A stretch of DNA of 64,000 nucleotides from Nomia melanderi (lineage: Eukaryota > Arthropoda > Insecta > Hymenoptera > Halictidae), in assembly GCF_051020985.1 (NCBI RefSeq), contig NC_135010.1, forward strand, positions 11,964,001-12,028,000, in the 5' to 3' direction. A program made the position numbers and the translations under genes. Under the pieces are notes generated by a model. The model had not been told where the DNA came from, made no database searches, and saw only the letters and a list, made by a program, of their open reading frames with translations. Shown here one piece after another: positions 1 to 11,469 of this stretch (the stretch's first letter is position 1; the number at the start of each line of letters is the position of its first letter).

Positions 1-165
1 CAACGTGGCCTCCGCGTCCCCCTCGGCCCGGGCAGCCGATTTTTCGACGCGCGCGATCCGTATCCGAACGAATCAGCGAACGCGACCCGAGAAACTACGG
101 ACGCGGCGACGTCTGCCTCTCGCGATGGAAATTACATTCGCAGTATCTAGAATTCTTAGCGTAGG

Positions 166-225
166 TTAACACTTACCACTCCAGATGGTTTTGTAATCTA
201 TCAGCAACTGCAACTAATTTTTATT
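166..225 (-). mobile_element. Family B MITE, end fragment
   Basis: This starts with TTAA and carries the end of family B that reads CTCCAGATGGTTTTG, followed by the TCAGCAACTGCAACTAA segment seen in full copies at 25.4, 45.96 and 49.68 kb. It stops after about 60 bp and is followed by a family A copy. It is non-coding and the remainder of B is absent. Confidence 0.7.
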
Positions 226-269
226 CTAATTAAATTGTAATCGTAATTCCTAGTTTCACTAAATTGAAT

Positions 270-527
270 AACACTGAAAGTTTCTCATTTGAAATATTCT
301 CCGATGAGATACAGACGATGTTCTTTAAAACTAATTAATGAGAAAACATATAAATTAAGAAGGAAAGTTATTTTATTTCAATATTCCATATATTGATGCA
401 TTATTATATGTAAGATATAATTACGAAGTAATAAGTAATTATGAAGCTTAATATTATATGTAAGACTTCATAATTTCGCAAATCAAATCATGTGGTCACT
501 GAGAGTCACCTCTGTGCAAAGGGTTAA
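270..527 (+). mobile_element. Family A TTAA MITE (5' end damaged)
   Basis: The interior matches other A copies (TTTCTCATTTGAAATATTC near the left; GAGAGTCACCTC near the right). The right end TGTGCAAAGGGTTAA is intact. The first bases of the left end are replaced by the adjoining B fragment, so the copy is probably immobile. There is no coding capacity. Confidence 0.8.
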
Positions 528-900
528 TAAACTATTTCCCATATTCCCATAAACACGTGAATTACAATTCCCCGTACAATTGCATAAGTTTCTTTTTGTA
601 TTCGTATAAGTTCTCACTGTCGCAGAAATACTGTGGTAAACGACATATAAGTGCACGTACACAATTAATCCTACTTCCTGTGTCATTAAAATTTCAAGTA
701 TGCATTTGGGCCTAATGGTAATTGATGAAGAAATGTTAGCCTCGAGGATGTCCACATAATTCCCTGTATAAACGAAGTTTCTCCCTGCTTCGAGATCACA
801 GATAAATTGAATACAATAGATCTTCATTAATAAACAATTCTTAATTCTTCCTCACTGATGTATCAGATGTAACTCAGAATCTCGCAACAGAAACATCAAC
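528..900. other. AT-rich stretch, nothing recognised
   Basis: About 370 bp of AT-rich unique-looking DNA. A 114-codon minus-strand frame (483-827) runs through it and into the A element, with no recognisable domain. I treat it as chance. Confidence 0.5.
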
Positions 901-1572
901 TGACACCAACATCAAGTGACACTTCTCATCGCAAGAGGATCATCACGGACTCCAGCCCGCGGCGAGAAATCCTCGCGAACGATACGAGTCACTCGCGTCC
1001 CTCCCCTTTTCCTCCCTGCTCCGCGGACAAATCGCTGCAGCGTGGATTTTTCAACGGTAACGACGCCGCACCGTCTTCGTTTACAATTTCGCGCAACCCT
1101 GCGATTCGATACGTCCGCATATATAGTGTTTCACCCCGGAGCCCATTTATTTATTGCGAAGTCTGCGCGGTGCGGCGCGGCCCGCGCGAAAGAGTTGCAC
1201 GGAGAAATTTCCATCGTACATTGTTGTTTTTGCTGCCGAAAAATATTTTCAATTAACGGCGCGGAACGGCGGCGGGAAGATATCGATAGAAGTGGGGGGC
1301 GGGAGGGGAGGTGAGGGTGGATGTACCGACGGGGCAGCAGCGGGAGAGCGGCAAGAGTTTTTCTGGTATCGGATTTCGAAAGAATAATGACCGGTAAAGG
1401 TTTCATAACGAGCGGAAACGGGGGAAAACGGCGCGTTCCGCGTTTTTGCGAGATGCTACACTGAAATTTTATATTTTCCCGCAGCGCAAAATAAGAACGC
1501 GAAATTTTTCGTCTTGTTGTTGGCGTGTTCGCCTCTCTCTCCTTCTTCTACCCCTTCATTTTTTTTCACCCT

Positions 1573-1608
<36 letters not shown>

Positions 1609-2330
1609 TTTTAACGCTGTTTCTTTTTTCTTTCGTTGTTTTCGTTCTTTCTGTTTTTTTTTGTGTTCTTTGTTTTTTCACGTTTTCAGCCCGGGCCGGC
1701 TCGGGTCGGGCCGGGACGGGCTGCGGGAAACTTCGCCGGCGGTGCGCGGCCGCCTCAATTAAAACTCCTGAAATATCGTTTATTATAATTTTCATTTAAC
1801 AAAGGAGGCGGCATCGACTGGCCGGTGCCCCGTTTACAAACGGCGAAACCTTGTTTTTCTTTAATTATCAGGCTTTCCTTTCAATAGGGGCGGCCGGGGG
1901 GGCCGGCGCGTTTCGCCGCGGAACCGTTTCGACGTTGCCGCCTTAATAGGGTGGAAAAAAGCGGAAAAGCCGGGACGACTCCCACCCCCCCCCCTCCCTG
2001 CTCTTCCTCCTCCTTCTCGTTCCTCCTTCGTTTTTCTCCATTTAAACGAAACACTCGTGCATCGCGAAAAATCTTTTTTACCCCTTCGGGGCTGGATTTC
2101 AAAAAATCCTATGACTCGCCGCGCCGCGGAGAGTAATGGAGGGGCCGCGGCGGCCGCGCGCGGGCTGTTTTTAATTCTTACTCTCGTTAAGCTTCCCGCT
2201 CTTGGCAGGCCGGGCTCGCTCGCGGCACGAGATTTTCCGCGTAACCCCGAAAATTCGTTCGGCAGGCTGCTTTCAACCCTTGCGCGGAGCGTCTTCGTTA
2301 AATGCGAAACTTAGGACACTCGGAACGGAT
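901..2330. other. CpG-rich non-coding block
   Basis: GC-rich DNA with dense CpG, homopurine/homopyrimidine tracts and no dispersed repeats. It contains a CT microsatellite (1571-1607). Several overlapping frames occur on both strands with low-complexity translations (Ser/Leu/Arg/Pro-rich), as expected of skewed DNA rather than genes. It could include a promoter or UTR exon, but I see nothing that fixes one. Confidence 0.6.
1571..1607. repeat. (CT)n microsatellite
   Basis: A run of CCCTCT then uninterrupted CT dinucleotides, within a longer pyrimidine tract to about 1690. In insects such tracts can bind GAGA-type factors; here that is only a possibility. Confidence 0.95.
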
Positions 2331-2915
2331 GAAATCCTTGACCCTTTCGGTCATGGCGTCCTCGTGTGACGTATTCAATGCGCGTGGATTAAAGCAAAAA
2401 ACTATTTTGTTATCAGTATATTATCTCGAAAGGAAATTTCTGAATGTGTTGTATAATAATTCCAGAACGCATCGATTTTCTCAATTTTTGCTCTCTAGAC
2501 TTAATAATGGCTTCCGATCGACCATGATTTAGCTGTTCACAGGACAAGTTTCTAATAATTTACATGAACGTCGTACGCAAAAGGTGAGTCTTCCACAAAA
2601 ATGTCTCGAATATACCGGGTACGTATCTGGATAATCTGGATCACAAATTTATCAACTCCTTATCGCGTGGTCGTCGCCCGAAACGTGTTTCAATCGTTCT
2701 CAAACCTCTCTCCGAGTCGCTCCAGCTTTTCTCCGTCCGATGACGTCAGACTCGCACTTTCCTTCTTCGGTATCTCACGGCGAAACGATCTGTCGCGCGG
2801 AGGACTCGCTGTAGAACTCGATTCGGTGATATTTCCCGGAGAAATCGCGAGTGCGCGAATTTACTAAATTCCGATCGCGTCAATTCAGATCGCGCGTAAC
2901 GAAACAATTTCCGGG
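2331..2915. other. Unique DNA with one CRE site
   Basis: Intermediate-GC DNA without a recognisable gene or repeat. It has one perfect palindromic CRE (TGACGTCA, 2741-2748). The TTAA at 2916-2919 begins a segment of about 75 bp shared with 58.56 kb. Confidence 0.5.
2741..2748. promoter_or_regulatory. Isolated perfect CRE
   Basis: TGACGTCA palindrome 1.6 kb before the CRE cluster. A single site may be chance. Confidence 0.35.
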
Positions 2916-2988
2916 TTAAAAGTCGTTCTCTCATATTCCTAATTACTATCAACTTCCAAAGAATATATTATAAACACCTACAACTAAC
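2916..2988 (+). repeat. Dispersed repeat flanking a C element
   Basis: About 73 bp (including CTCATATTCCTAATTACTAT and GAATATATTATAAACACCTA) recurs at 58,563-58,628. In both places a family C element follows directly. At 58.5 kb a family A element sits at the left TTAA; here that position carries only TTAA. Confidence 0.8.
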
Positions 2989-3199
2989 TTAACACTAGGA
3001 CTACCGATTTGATACGATTCAAATGTAATGGCTATGAATATTGAAACAATAGATTATCTTCGGTTTCTTCAGACATTCCTTATAGTATTCAAGTGAAACT
3101 ATTCTTAAAATCATTCCGAATATTCAACGCTTCGATATCAATAATTGCTAAACAACAAAATCGAAACCATTTTGACTGGTACGGTAGTTATAGTGTTAA
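2989..3199 (+). mobile_element. Family C TTAA MITE, first unit of a tandem array
   Basis: TTAA-bounded at both ends, 211 bp. The left end is CACTAGGACTACCG; the right end carries TGACTGG then TACGGTAGTTATAGTG. The interior has the family markers CAGACATTC and TCAATAATTGCTAAAC. Two further degenerate units follow. Confidence 0.85.
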
Positions 3200-3616
3200 C
3201 CCTTTGAACGAAGGTTCTTAGGAACGTACAAAACCTTCAACAGACGAAACTAAATGATTTGATGAAACAATAGATTATCTTCGGTTTCTTCAGACATTCA
3301 TCATAGTATTCAAGTGAAACTATTCTCAAAATCATTCCGAATATTCAACGCTTCGATATCAATAATTGCTAAACAAAAGAATCGAAACCATTCTGACTGG
3401 TACAGTAGTGTTAACCCTTTGGACGAAGGTTCTTAGGAACAGACGAAACTAAATGATTTGACAAAACAATAGATTATCTTCGGTTTCTTCAGACATTCAT
3501 CACAGTATCCAAGTGAAACTTCTCAAAATCATTCCGAATATTACGCTTCGATATCAATAACTACGAAACAGAACTGAACCCAGTCATTCCAACTGGTACG
3601 GTAATCCCACGGTTAA
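3200..3616 (+). repeat. Two further tandem C-derived units
   Basis: The marker CAATAGATTATCTTCGG recurs at about 3047, 3268 and 3467, giving periods of 221 and 199 bp. Each unit lacks the C left end and has instead CCCTTTG-AACGAAGGTTCTTAGGAAC (spelled with small changes) between units. The last unit ends in GTAATCCCACGGTTAA. The units diverge, so the array is not recent. Confidence 0.85.
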
Positions 3617-4327
3617 TCCCATGCGCAGCGAAGTTTCCCCGTGAATCTCCTTGGACCCAGCACGCGAAGGACAACCCTTTCGCGTCCGTCCCGGCATCGG
3701 AGCAACGAAAATTGCAGGCCACTGGAAGTCTTCCCGTATCCATATTTATGAACAGGGCTTGTTTACTTTTTATTACGGGGGATCGTGATATCCCGCGGAG
3801 TACGGGACCCCTTTGTTCTTACGGACTTTTTTCCGTTACCTGCCGCCCGGCTCCACCCCCTGTCCCAACCCCCTCTATCCGAGGCGGGGGCCTGTTAGTC
3901 GTATTTCAATCTCCGTCGGGATCGCGTTGGATGAATGCGCCGCGCAATTTCATAAACATCGGAATCACGGTTTCGATATTAAATTTATCACCGCGACCGG
4001 CAGCTTACAATGCGCGTGTCACCCGCTTCTGAATGGCCGTTGGGACAACGGCGCCGCGCCGCGCCGCGCCGCGCGCGCGGCTCGGTGGTCGGCCAGGAGT
4101 GCGCTTAATTCTTCATGTTTTTATCTGCTAAAAAGCACTCCGGGCCCTCTATGGCGTGCGCGCGAGCCCGCGTTTCTCTTGTTTCACCTGTTTCGAGCGT
4201 CCTTTTGCAGGACACACCGCACTCCGCGCCGATTACGCGCTAATCGAGAGACACGGGGGCGGCGGCGGCAGCAGCGGCGGGTGGAGAGGGTGGGAAGGAA
4301 GGGAAAGCGAAAACGAGCTGCACCCGG
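3617..4327. other. CpG-rich block
   Basis: GC-rich, repeat-poor DNA. It contains a GCGCC pentamer run at about 4050-4080. Open frames here (for example 3813-4430 +) lack a recognisable domain and show low-complexity Arg/Ala-rich translations, so I do not call them genes. Confidence 0.55.
4050..4080. repeat. (GCGCC)n tract
   Basis: Four to five copies of a GCGCC-type pentamer passing into alternating CG. Extremely CpG-dense and prone to unusual DNA structure. Confidence 0.85.
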
Positions 4328-4547
4328 TGACGTCAAAACGCGCGTTCGTAGGAGAACCTCGGCCGGGGCGACGGCCGTTTTTCTTTTTTCTTCTTCTTCT
4401 TCTCGTTCTCTTTTTTCCTCGATTTTCTAAATCGGCGCTCGTTCTGCTCCCTCGTTGACGTCAAAGAAGAAATACGGGGCGGCTGATTAGCGGACAGAAC
4501 CGTTTATCGGGTGACGTCAACCGATCGACTTCCATCGCCGGTATATA
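4328..4547. promoter_or_regulatory. Triple CRE cluster plus TATA box
   Basis: Three perfect palindromic TGACGTCA sites (4328-4335, 4456-4463, 4512-4519) fall within 192 bp. A TATATA box (4542-4547) begins 22 bp after the last. TGACGTCA is the consensus for CREB/ATF bZIP factors. One perfect site is expected by chance per about 65 kb of random sequence, so three together is unusual. If it is a promoter the start would lie near 4570-4580 on the + strand, but I see no clear TCAGT-type initiator and cannot assign a transcript. Confidence 0.45.
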
Positions 4548-4941
4548 TGCTAGTCGTATTTCGAAAATGAGAGTAACGCGCGTGGGCGGCCGACGGGGAG
4601 CGAAGCAACGCGCGCGGTGTACTCGAGCGGCGCGCGCCCGCGCAGGAGACATTATGGGACAGCCGGAACAGCCGGCCGAGAGACTCCGCGAGCGGGGATC
4701 GTTGATTGAGATTTAAAAGACTGGAACACGCGTGACCGTTGTTCTACGTGTTCCGCAACCGTGCCCGGCGAGCTCGAGTATTTCTGGAAAGTTTACTGGG
4801 AACCGTTCACCGAACGTTCGGGAGGATGCTTATGGCTGCTTCGATGCTTTGGGTTCGAGGGATAAGGGAGAGTATGGGTGTATAGTAGGGATGGTGAGAA
4901 GGGCTAGCGTGCTTGAGGTTCTGGAGGTTGAAGTTTGAAGG
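4548..4941. other. Sequence downstream of the CRE/TATA cluster
   Basis: GC-rich DNA with short open frames on both strands and no recognisable coding domain. If 4.33-4.55 kb is a promoter, this is where its first exon would lie. Confidence 0.4.
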
Positions 4942-5231
4942 GACAGTGAGGTTTTAGAGAGAAGGCCTGACCAAGTGTGTTAGTGTATTGGTAGATTGAT
5001 ACTAGATTCATTGATATGTACTGTAGAGTTTGTTCTATTGTTAGAAAAATTGTTATCTGTTTAGATGTTAGAAATTGGAGGTGTAAGAGACAATTAGGTT
5101 TTAGAAAGAAGTAAGGCATTGGTTAGTTTCTTGGTAGATTGACACTAGATTCATTGATATATACTGTAGAGTTTGTTCTATTGTTAGAAAAATTGTTATC
5201 TGTTTAGATGTTAGAAATTAGAGGTGTGAGA
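4942..5231 (+). repeat. Two-unit tandem repeat, period about 145 bp
   Basis: Two near-identical units begin with GACAGTGAGGTTTTAGA (4942) and GACAATTAGGTTTTAGA (5089). A third start (GACAAGTAGG) is at 5232. Both contain TAGAGTTTGTTCTATTGTTA. Non-coding; high identity suggests recent duplication. Confidence 0.95.
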
Positions 5232-5342
5232 GACAAGTAGGACACATACTTTCATAACTGTGTTAATGAACGTTGACCTAAACATGTACCAGATGCTTAT
5301 CAAATTCAATGAGTCAAATCGATTAATGCTATAAATCTAGTG

Positions 5343-5550
5343 TTAAGTTTCTCGGATTATGGTAGTGGTTATTTAGAAGCTAAGACACTGAAGTCCTAGA
5401 AACCCGGGAATAGGGTAGGTTAGCACTGACAGTGTCTCGGTAGTTCTTCAAGTTCGTCGGATTATGCTGTTGGTTATTTAGAAGCTAAGACACTGAAGTC
5501 CTAGAAACCCGGGAATAGGGTAGCACTGATAGTCTTGGTAGTTCTTCAAA
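5343..5550 (+). repeat. Two-unit tandem repeat, period 105 bp
   Basis: CGGATTATG recurs at 5353 and 5458. Both units carry GAAGCTAAGACACTGAAGTC and AAACCCGGGAATAGGGTAG. Non-coding, recent-looking. Confidence 0.95.
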
Positions 5551-6570
5551 TTATACTCATTGATATTAGTTACTTACAGTAACGCTTCTTAGTATATTCC
5601 AAAATTCTCCAGAAATAAATTCAACGTCCCAAATTCCTCAACACATCTGATACGTCCTCAGTCGCTAAAGTTACACAGGAACCGTGCGCAGCGACGCCAT
5701 GTTCCACGCCGTTCGTAGTCTTTACTTCCCCGCGATAATAACAATATTGTCTTTCGTTTTACCGTAATAGTCGGTTCTTCGTTGTCGCGCGATGGCGGGG
5801 AGCGGAGCCAGCTGGACAGCTCGGCTCGCTTTAGGGGATGATTTCCTAGGCACGCGGTCCGCTGCAGGTAGCCGAAGTTTGATTAATTCTTCATCGAGTT
5901 CTCAATTTGCGTGGGAGCAAAAGATTGCCAATTTACCGGAAACACGGTGCACGGTCGTCCTTCCTTTTCGTTTCCGTTCCGGCGTTCGTTTCTTTCCTCC
6001 TCCTCTTTTTTTTTTTTGCACTTCCAGTGGCAACGGGCGGAGGACGGTCGACGTCTAATTGATCGGGGCTCGCGGACGATAGAGGGCAGCATAAAATTCG
6101 TCCGGCGTTGTATCGGGAACCGAAGTGACCGGCGTTCGAGGCAGAGACGGCGCGGCGCGCGGCATCCGGCAGCAATTTTCTTGCGTGGAAACGCGCCGGC
6201 GGTAATACGCGAGATATTGCGGCACACGTGGCTGCCCCGGCGTACAATTTACGGGGAGCGAAATGCACGCCGCTACGGAGAAAGCGGGAGCGAGACGGGC
6301 TGAGAGAAAGCCAGCCAGAAACCTGAAATGAGGTTTCAAGATTCACGATGCTTAACCGGATACCTTTGCGCGACTAATTCGGCCCGCAGCCGGCCCACTA
6401 ATTTCCCGGGCTCCGCCGAACATCAGAGGCGTGCGTTGGCGCGTCGGCTGCCACCGAGTCGCTCGAGAATGATAACGGGATCGGTAACTAGACAACAAAC
6501 CGTGATACTGCACGATACGACCGTCGCACTCTGGTTTGCAGCTGTAAGCGGCGAGATTAAGCGTTCGATA

Positions 6571-6722
6571 TTAACACGTCCGCACGGTTCACAAAAATTT
6601 TCTCTGTTGCTGGAACTTTTTGCAAAGTTCATTAATTTTGTATTAAATGATACGTGTAATACGTGTAATACGTGTAATTTCCAATGGCGCCACGTCGGTG
6701 TCACCGGACGTGAAAGTGTTAA
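6571..6722. mobile_element. Family L, candidate TTAA MITE (single copy)
   Basis: TTAA at both ends, 152 bp. The left end reads CACGTCCGCACGG; the right end contains CCGGACGTG followed by AAAGTG before TTAA, so CACGTCCG/CGGACGTG is inverted. The interior has three copies of TACGTGTAA (6651-6679). Only one copy is seen, so family status is unproven. Confidence 0.45.
6651..6679. repeat. (TACGTGTAA)3 short tandem repeat
   Basis: Three exact 9-bp units inside the L candidate. ACGTGT is bHLH/E-box-like, but the context suggests a simple expansion. Confidence 0.9.
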
Positions 6723-7008
6723 CGTTCGTATATTCCTAGCAACGTTCCAGTACAGAGGGTTGACAATCATATTCATCCTCGAAAGATTAAGCGCTAGAAT
6801 CGAGATCCCCTTAACAGGGAACGTTAATCATCCCCTGCTCCCCGACAGTCCCGTTTGCCCGAGGAATCCCTAGTTTCCACGTGACCGATAGAAAAAAAAA
6901 GTTGCCGATGATCGGTCCCCGACCGGTTTCCCTCTGTCTACGTGCTCCCCGGTTAGTCCAGGGTAGAAGGATCGATCGTATTCGTGGCGCGGCGGTGATC
7001 ACGGTCGT

Positions 7009-7030
7009 CGTTCGTCGTCGTCGTCGTCGG
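7009..7030. repeat. (CGT)n microsatellite
   Basis: About seven uninterrupted CGT triplets within the CpG-rich domain. Confidence 0.9.
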
Positions 7031-7702
7031 AGGGTGGCCGATCGGTGCAGCCAAGTGGCGAAGTCCAACAAATCCGGCGGCCCTTTTTTTTCCTCCCCCT
7101 CCGCCCCCCGCCGCCGACGGACACACAGAACTGCGCCGCGCGTCGCGGCGCCGGTATATAGGTAAAACTAAAGGGTGAGAAAGGGGCGAAGGGACACGAG
7201 GGTGGCTGAACGCGGAGGGTCGGTCGTGACCCAGCCGAGGCTCAGTAGGACGTAATCGTCCCTGAAGGGGATTTCGCATTTATCGTGTACATCCGCCATC
7301 CAACGCAAACGACGCTCTCTCTTTTCCTACCCCCTCGCCCGCCCCTTCCGGCCTCTTCGTCCCGCTCGTCGCGCGGTTCGACGTACGAGGCTACGAAACC
7401 GTACACAGTCCCTCGGCCGTGGTGCACGCGTGCACCGGTACCGGATGCACGCGTGTTGGCTCCCGCCGTGCACGTACACGCGGGGGCCGGGCGCGACATA
7501 GGAAAGAAAAGCCCGTGACGCGGGTTACGGCGGGCTCGGGGGATGGGGCGGGCGGCCGGGTACGTATTTCGAAGACTATCAATCATTGGTAACCTGTAAA
7601 GGATCTAATTATCCTGGAGCTGACTGGGCTCCGCGCGCTGCGCCCACCGCTCGTCTTGTCCACCCCCCACACCCCCGGGTTTGGTACCCGGTGCTCCCTC
7701 TT

Positions 7703-7730
7703 CCTCTCTCTCTCTCTCTCTCTGTCTCTC
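7703..7730. repeat. (CT)n microsatellite
   Basis: An uninterrupted CT run within a pyrimidine-rich segment of the CpG-rich domain. Confidence 0.95.
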
Positions 7731-8595
7731 CCACCCCCTACGCCGGTGATCCTCCTGTTCTACCCACCCTAGACCATCCTACCGGAGGCCACCCTTTTTC
7801 GCTCTAGCAACCACCCTTTTTAGCAGGACAGAAGTAGAGAGGAACGAGCCGGGGTGAAAGAGGACGAGCGAGAGCGGGCGGAATCGGTGGCGGTCACACG
7901 GGGACGGGCGGGTTTGGTGGCGGGCGACGAAGACGGGAGGCAGGTTACCGGCGAAAACCGGGGTGTACGCGAGGACCGAGAGAAAGAAAGAGGGAAGGGT
8001 TGTTCGGAGACGGGGCGCGGGGGGGGCGGGCGAGAGATAGAGGGAGAAGAAAGGGGGCGAGCGAGAGAGCGAGCGAGTCGAGGAGAGGAGGGCAGGGAAG
8101 ACAGAGCGAAGAGAACGAACGAGGTGAACCCCCGGGTAGGGCGAAAAAAAAAGTGGGAGGAAGGAGCGGCGGGAGGTACGGCGGGGGGCGAGGGCGAGAG
8201 GAGAGAGAAAATTCGGTGTGTGTACGTGTTCGAGTGTGTGCGGGCGCAAAGAGTGGCTCCCACCTCGGCAAGAGAGGCTGGCGTCGGTGTGGTGCCGGCA
8301 TTTTTTCGTACACGCCAGCATGTCTACCCGCGTGGCATACCCCCGACCGCCACCCTCCTCGTCGTCCATGTGCGCGCTCCTGTGCGTGTGCCTGTACATG
8401 CGCGCGTTGGGACGTACGTGTTGGTGCGTGCGTGTGGCCAGGTGTATAATAGTGAGTGCGGGTAGTTGGTTAGGTGGCTCGGTCGATATATCAGGGCTCC
8501 GCTGCAGCTGTCTGTCAGGCTCGCGAACTCAGCGCTAGACGACTCGGGCTCGGGGGTCTAGAGAAAAAACGCGTTCGCTCGCCTCGCTCGTCCGT

Positions 8596-8622
8596 TCCTC
8601 CTCCTCCTCCTCCTCCTCCTCC
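8596..8622. repeat. (CTC)n microsatellite
   Basis: About nine CTC triplets followed by CCG triplets. It makes a polyproline stretch in one frame, which explains the long but unconvincing open frame 8474-8899 (+), which begins with GTG. Confidence 0.95.
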
Positions 8623-11419
8623 GCTGCCGCCGCCGCTGCTTCCTCCACCTCCTGCTACTCCACCGCCCGTTCCACCTTCCCTCTTTCGCTCTTTCTATAT
8701 CCCGCTCCGCGCCGCGCTGCTGGTTCGGCCGATGCTCGGGTTCCCTGGACGCGGCGCGGGCCCTCTTTCTCGCGCCCGACGCTTCCCGCCTCTAGCCGTC
8801 TTCCTTCGTCAGCCCGCACACACCCCCGTGGTCTTCCGCGTCACTCCTCCCCCGCGCGCGCCAACCCTCTTTTCCCTCTTTCGCCCTGCTTCTGGGTAAT
8901 TTTTCATCGTTGCAGCGGACGACAGAAGCGCCGCGACGGCGGAGGCGGAGGCGGCGCTTCCGCATACAGCTGCACACCGCACGCGTACACACGTACACGG
9001 GTGGAACTTACACGCGGCCACCTACACAGGCCGATCTCCGACCCCCGTCGCCCTTTTTCCCTCTTCTTTCAGCCAGCCGCGAACGCCCGTCGTCCGAGCG
9101 GAACCGACCGGGGCTCTCTCTTTCTAGCGCCACACGCGCGCGCGGCCTCTCGTCGAGGGCCAGACCGCACGAGGCGCACACCGACAACACACGACGCGGC
9201 GGGGACTGCGTTCGGATATCGTCGGGGATCAGGAAATTTTTGGCTCGCCGAGAAATATACACGTCGCGCGAGGCTTCTTCGGGCGGAGGTAAACGATCTC
9301 GAGGAAAGCTGCTGCCGCCGCATCGGATCGTAACGTTTCCGCGGGACGGGGCGGTCGGAGGCGGCAGGCGGGGCGGATGATTGTTTCGGTACGGTTGAAT
9401 GGGACACGACGAGGATTACGCTGCCTTCGTCGACGGACCCGTTCCCCCTTTTTTTTTCCCTCCCCTCTTTGTCCGCGTCCTTTTTCCTCGTCGATAAAGA
9501 TACCGGCAACGAGGACCTTGTTGAATGAGACGATACTATTGATACGATTCTTGTTTCAGGAGTCCCTCGCGACGGTCGTTCCCGCGATAGTCAAGTTCAG
9601 CGTGATACACCGGGAAGAGGGATCGCGAGACATTACCGATAAGGCGGCGCGGCGCGTGTAAAGTACGCTGATAAACGCTGGGCGTATTCGTACGCGGTAA
9701 ATAAAGCGAACTTTATCGGTCGCATCTTGACGGCGGGGCCGGCCTGTACCACCGGAACTGGTTCACCGGGGGAAAAAACCGTGGCCCGAAGATTGAAGCG
9801 ACTCGTTCCGTCGAGCGTACGCCGGTATCGTTGCAGATCCGCGCGGAGATTTCGAAAAACTCCGCTTTCACGCGTTTCCCGGCGGAAACTCGGAGTTCAG
9901 CGGTCGCTCGAATTGCCCGGTAATTCCGGAGCCGGGTTTACGATCTTCATTTGCCGTAAACGCTTGATCTTGAACTTTCAGCCGGCGGTATCCGGCCCGC
10001 GCCCCGTCGCCCCCGTCTCTGTCCGTCCCTCCCTCGCCCGGCGCGGAACCGGCGGACTCTCGAAAATCCCATAAAACGGTTTTCGCGGAGCGGCGAGCAA
10101 CAAATGGCCGAGTTTTCGGACCGCTTTGATCGCCACGCGGCGGCGCTTTGTCATTTTCCGTTCGCGCCCGGCGCCGATGGAAATCGTTGACGAAGTAAAT
10201 GACTGTTGGCTCGCGTGCAGTTAACCGTAATTATCGTTTATCTTCCCCCGTGCGCGTCGCCGAGCGGGCCGGCGGGAGAGCGCGAGCGGGACGCAACTTC
10301 GCAACTCGATAAGGAATATTAATCCCCCCGCCTCTCCGCGGGCCGCGGCGAGGGGACGATCATTTTTAAACTTTCGCGCGATTATTTGCGCCGTGTACTC
10401 GGTTATTGATATTAGTTTAATGGCCGCGGAACTTCCCGCCTCAACTTTCGGATTGTTCCGCGGCCTTGTAACCGGCGCGCTCGCCGTGATCCGGCAGCTG
10501 TAGCAGCCCGGAAGGATACTTTTTAATTCGCTTAATCCGAGCATCGGGGAACTTTAAAGGCGCGCATTCCTTTAGGCGGCCTCCGCTATCCCCGTCGTCG
10601 TCGCTCGCCTGTCGCCGAACTATTCCGATGGTGAACGAATCCGAAAGAAATCCACCGCGTCTACAGCGGTACCCGCGAGAAGCATGAAAATCCATCGAGA
10701 AAAAAAGGAGGAACGAGGGGAACGACGGGGCAAAGTCTCGAAGAAGTTCGAACTTCTCGCGGATACCGCGGCGAGGAAAGTTACGCGTGAACGATGGCAA
10801 TACGCGGCGGGGTCCGGAGCGGGAGGGGCTTGAAATTTCGTGGGGAATCAAAGTCGCGCACCGGGTGGCTGGCTTTCTCCGCGAGTTTCGTCGCGCTGAC
10901 ACCGTTTCGCCGTCATAAACATCGCGAAAGTGAAGACACCGGGAAAGTTCGGGGCGTTTACCGGCGTCAATGGGGTTGCAGGGTGCTCGGTGGCGCGCGC
11001 GCGAACTCTCCCCGGCTCGCACACATCGTCCGACCCTTAACCACGTGGACCAACACACCCGTCCGTTGCTCGCGCGACGCGGGGCGAGCGGGAGGGTGGC
11101 CGCGACAAAAAACTGTCCAAGGTGTACGGGAGATCGGTGGTGGTCGAGGGTGCACCGGTGCTGGTGCGCGCACACAGGGGCCGCGCGGATACGCTCGACG
11201 CGGGGGCCAACACGACCACCCTCGAAAAAATCCGTTCAATCGCGTGCGCGCGTTCCGGTACACGTACACGTGCACGCGGGGGTAGGAGGGGACGGGGGCG
11301 AGGGAAGCCGCGCGAGAGAAGTCTCGTACGAGCGCATCGACACGCGCACGAACTCTCACGAAGATTCAGAAACGCGGCTACACAAAGACAGACAGGGTAC
11401 GTAGGTAACCCTGCAAGCC

Positions 11420-11469
11420 CTCCTCCTCCTCCTCCTCCTCTTCCTCCACCTCCTCCTCCTCCTCCTCCG
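11420..11469. repeat. (CTC)n microsatellite
   Basis: Imperfect CTC triplets over about 50 bp. They generate polyproline and polyglycine shadow frames on the two strands. Confidence 0.95.

Noticed and set aside
10441..11175. 244-codon minus frame
   Set aside because: Similar-length frames overlap on the plus strand in the same GC-rich DNA; no recognisable domain and an Arg/Ser-rich composition.
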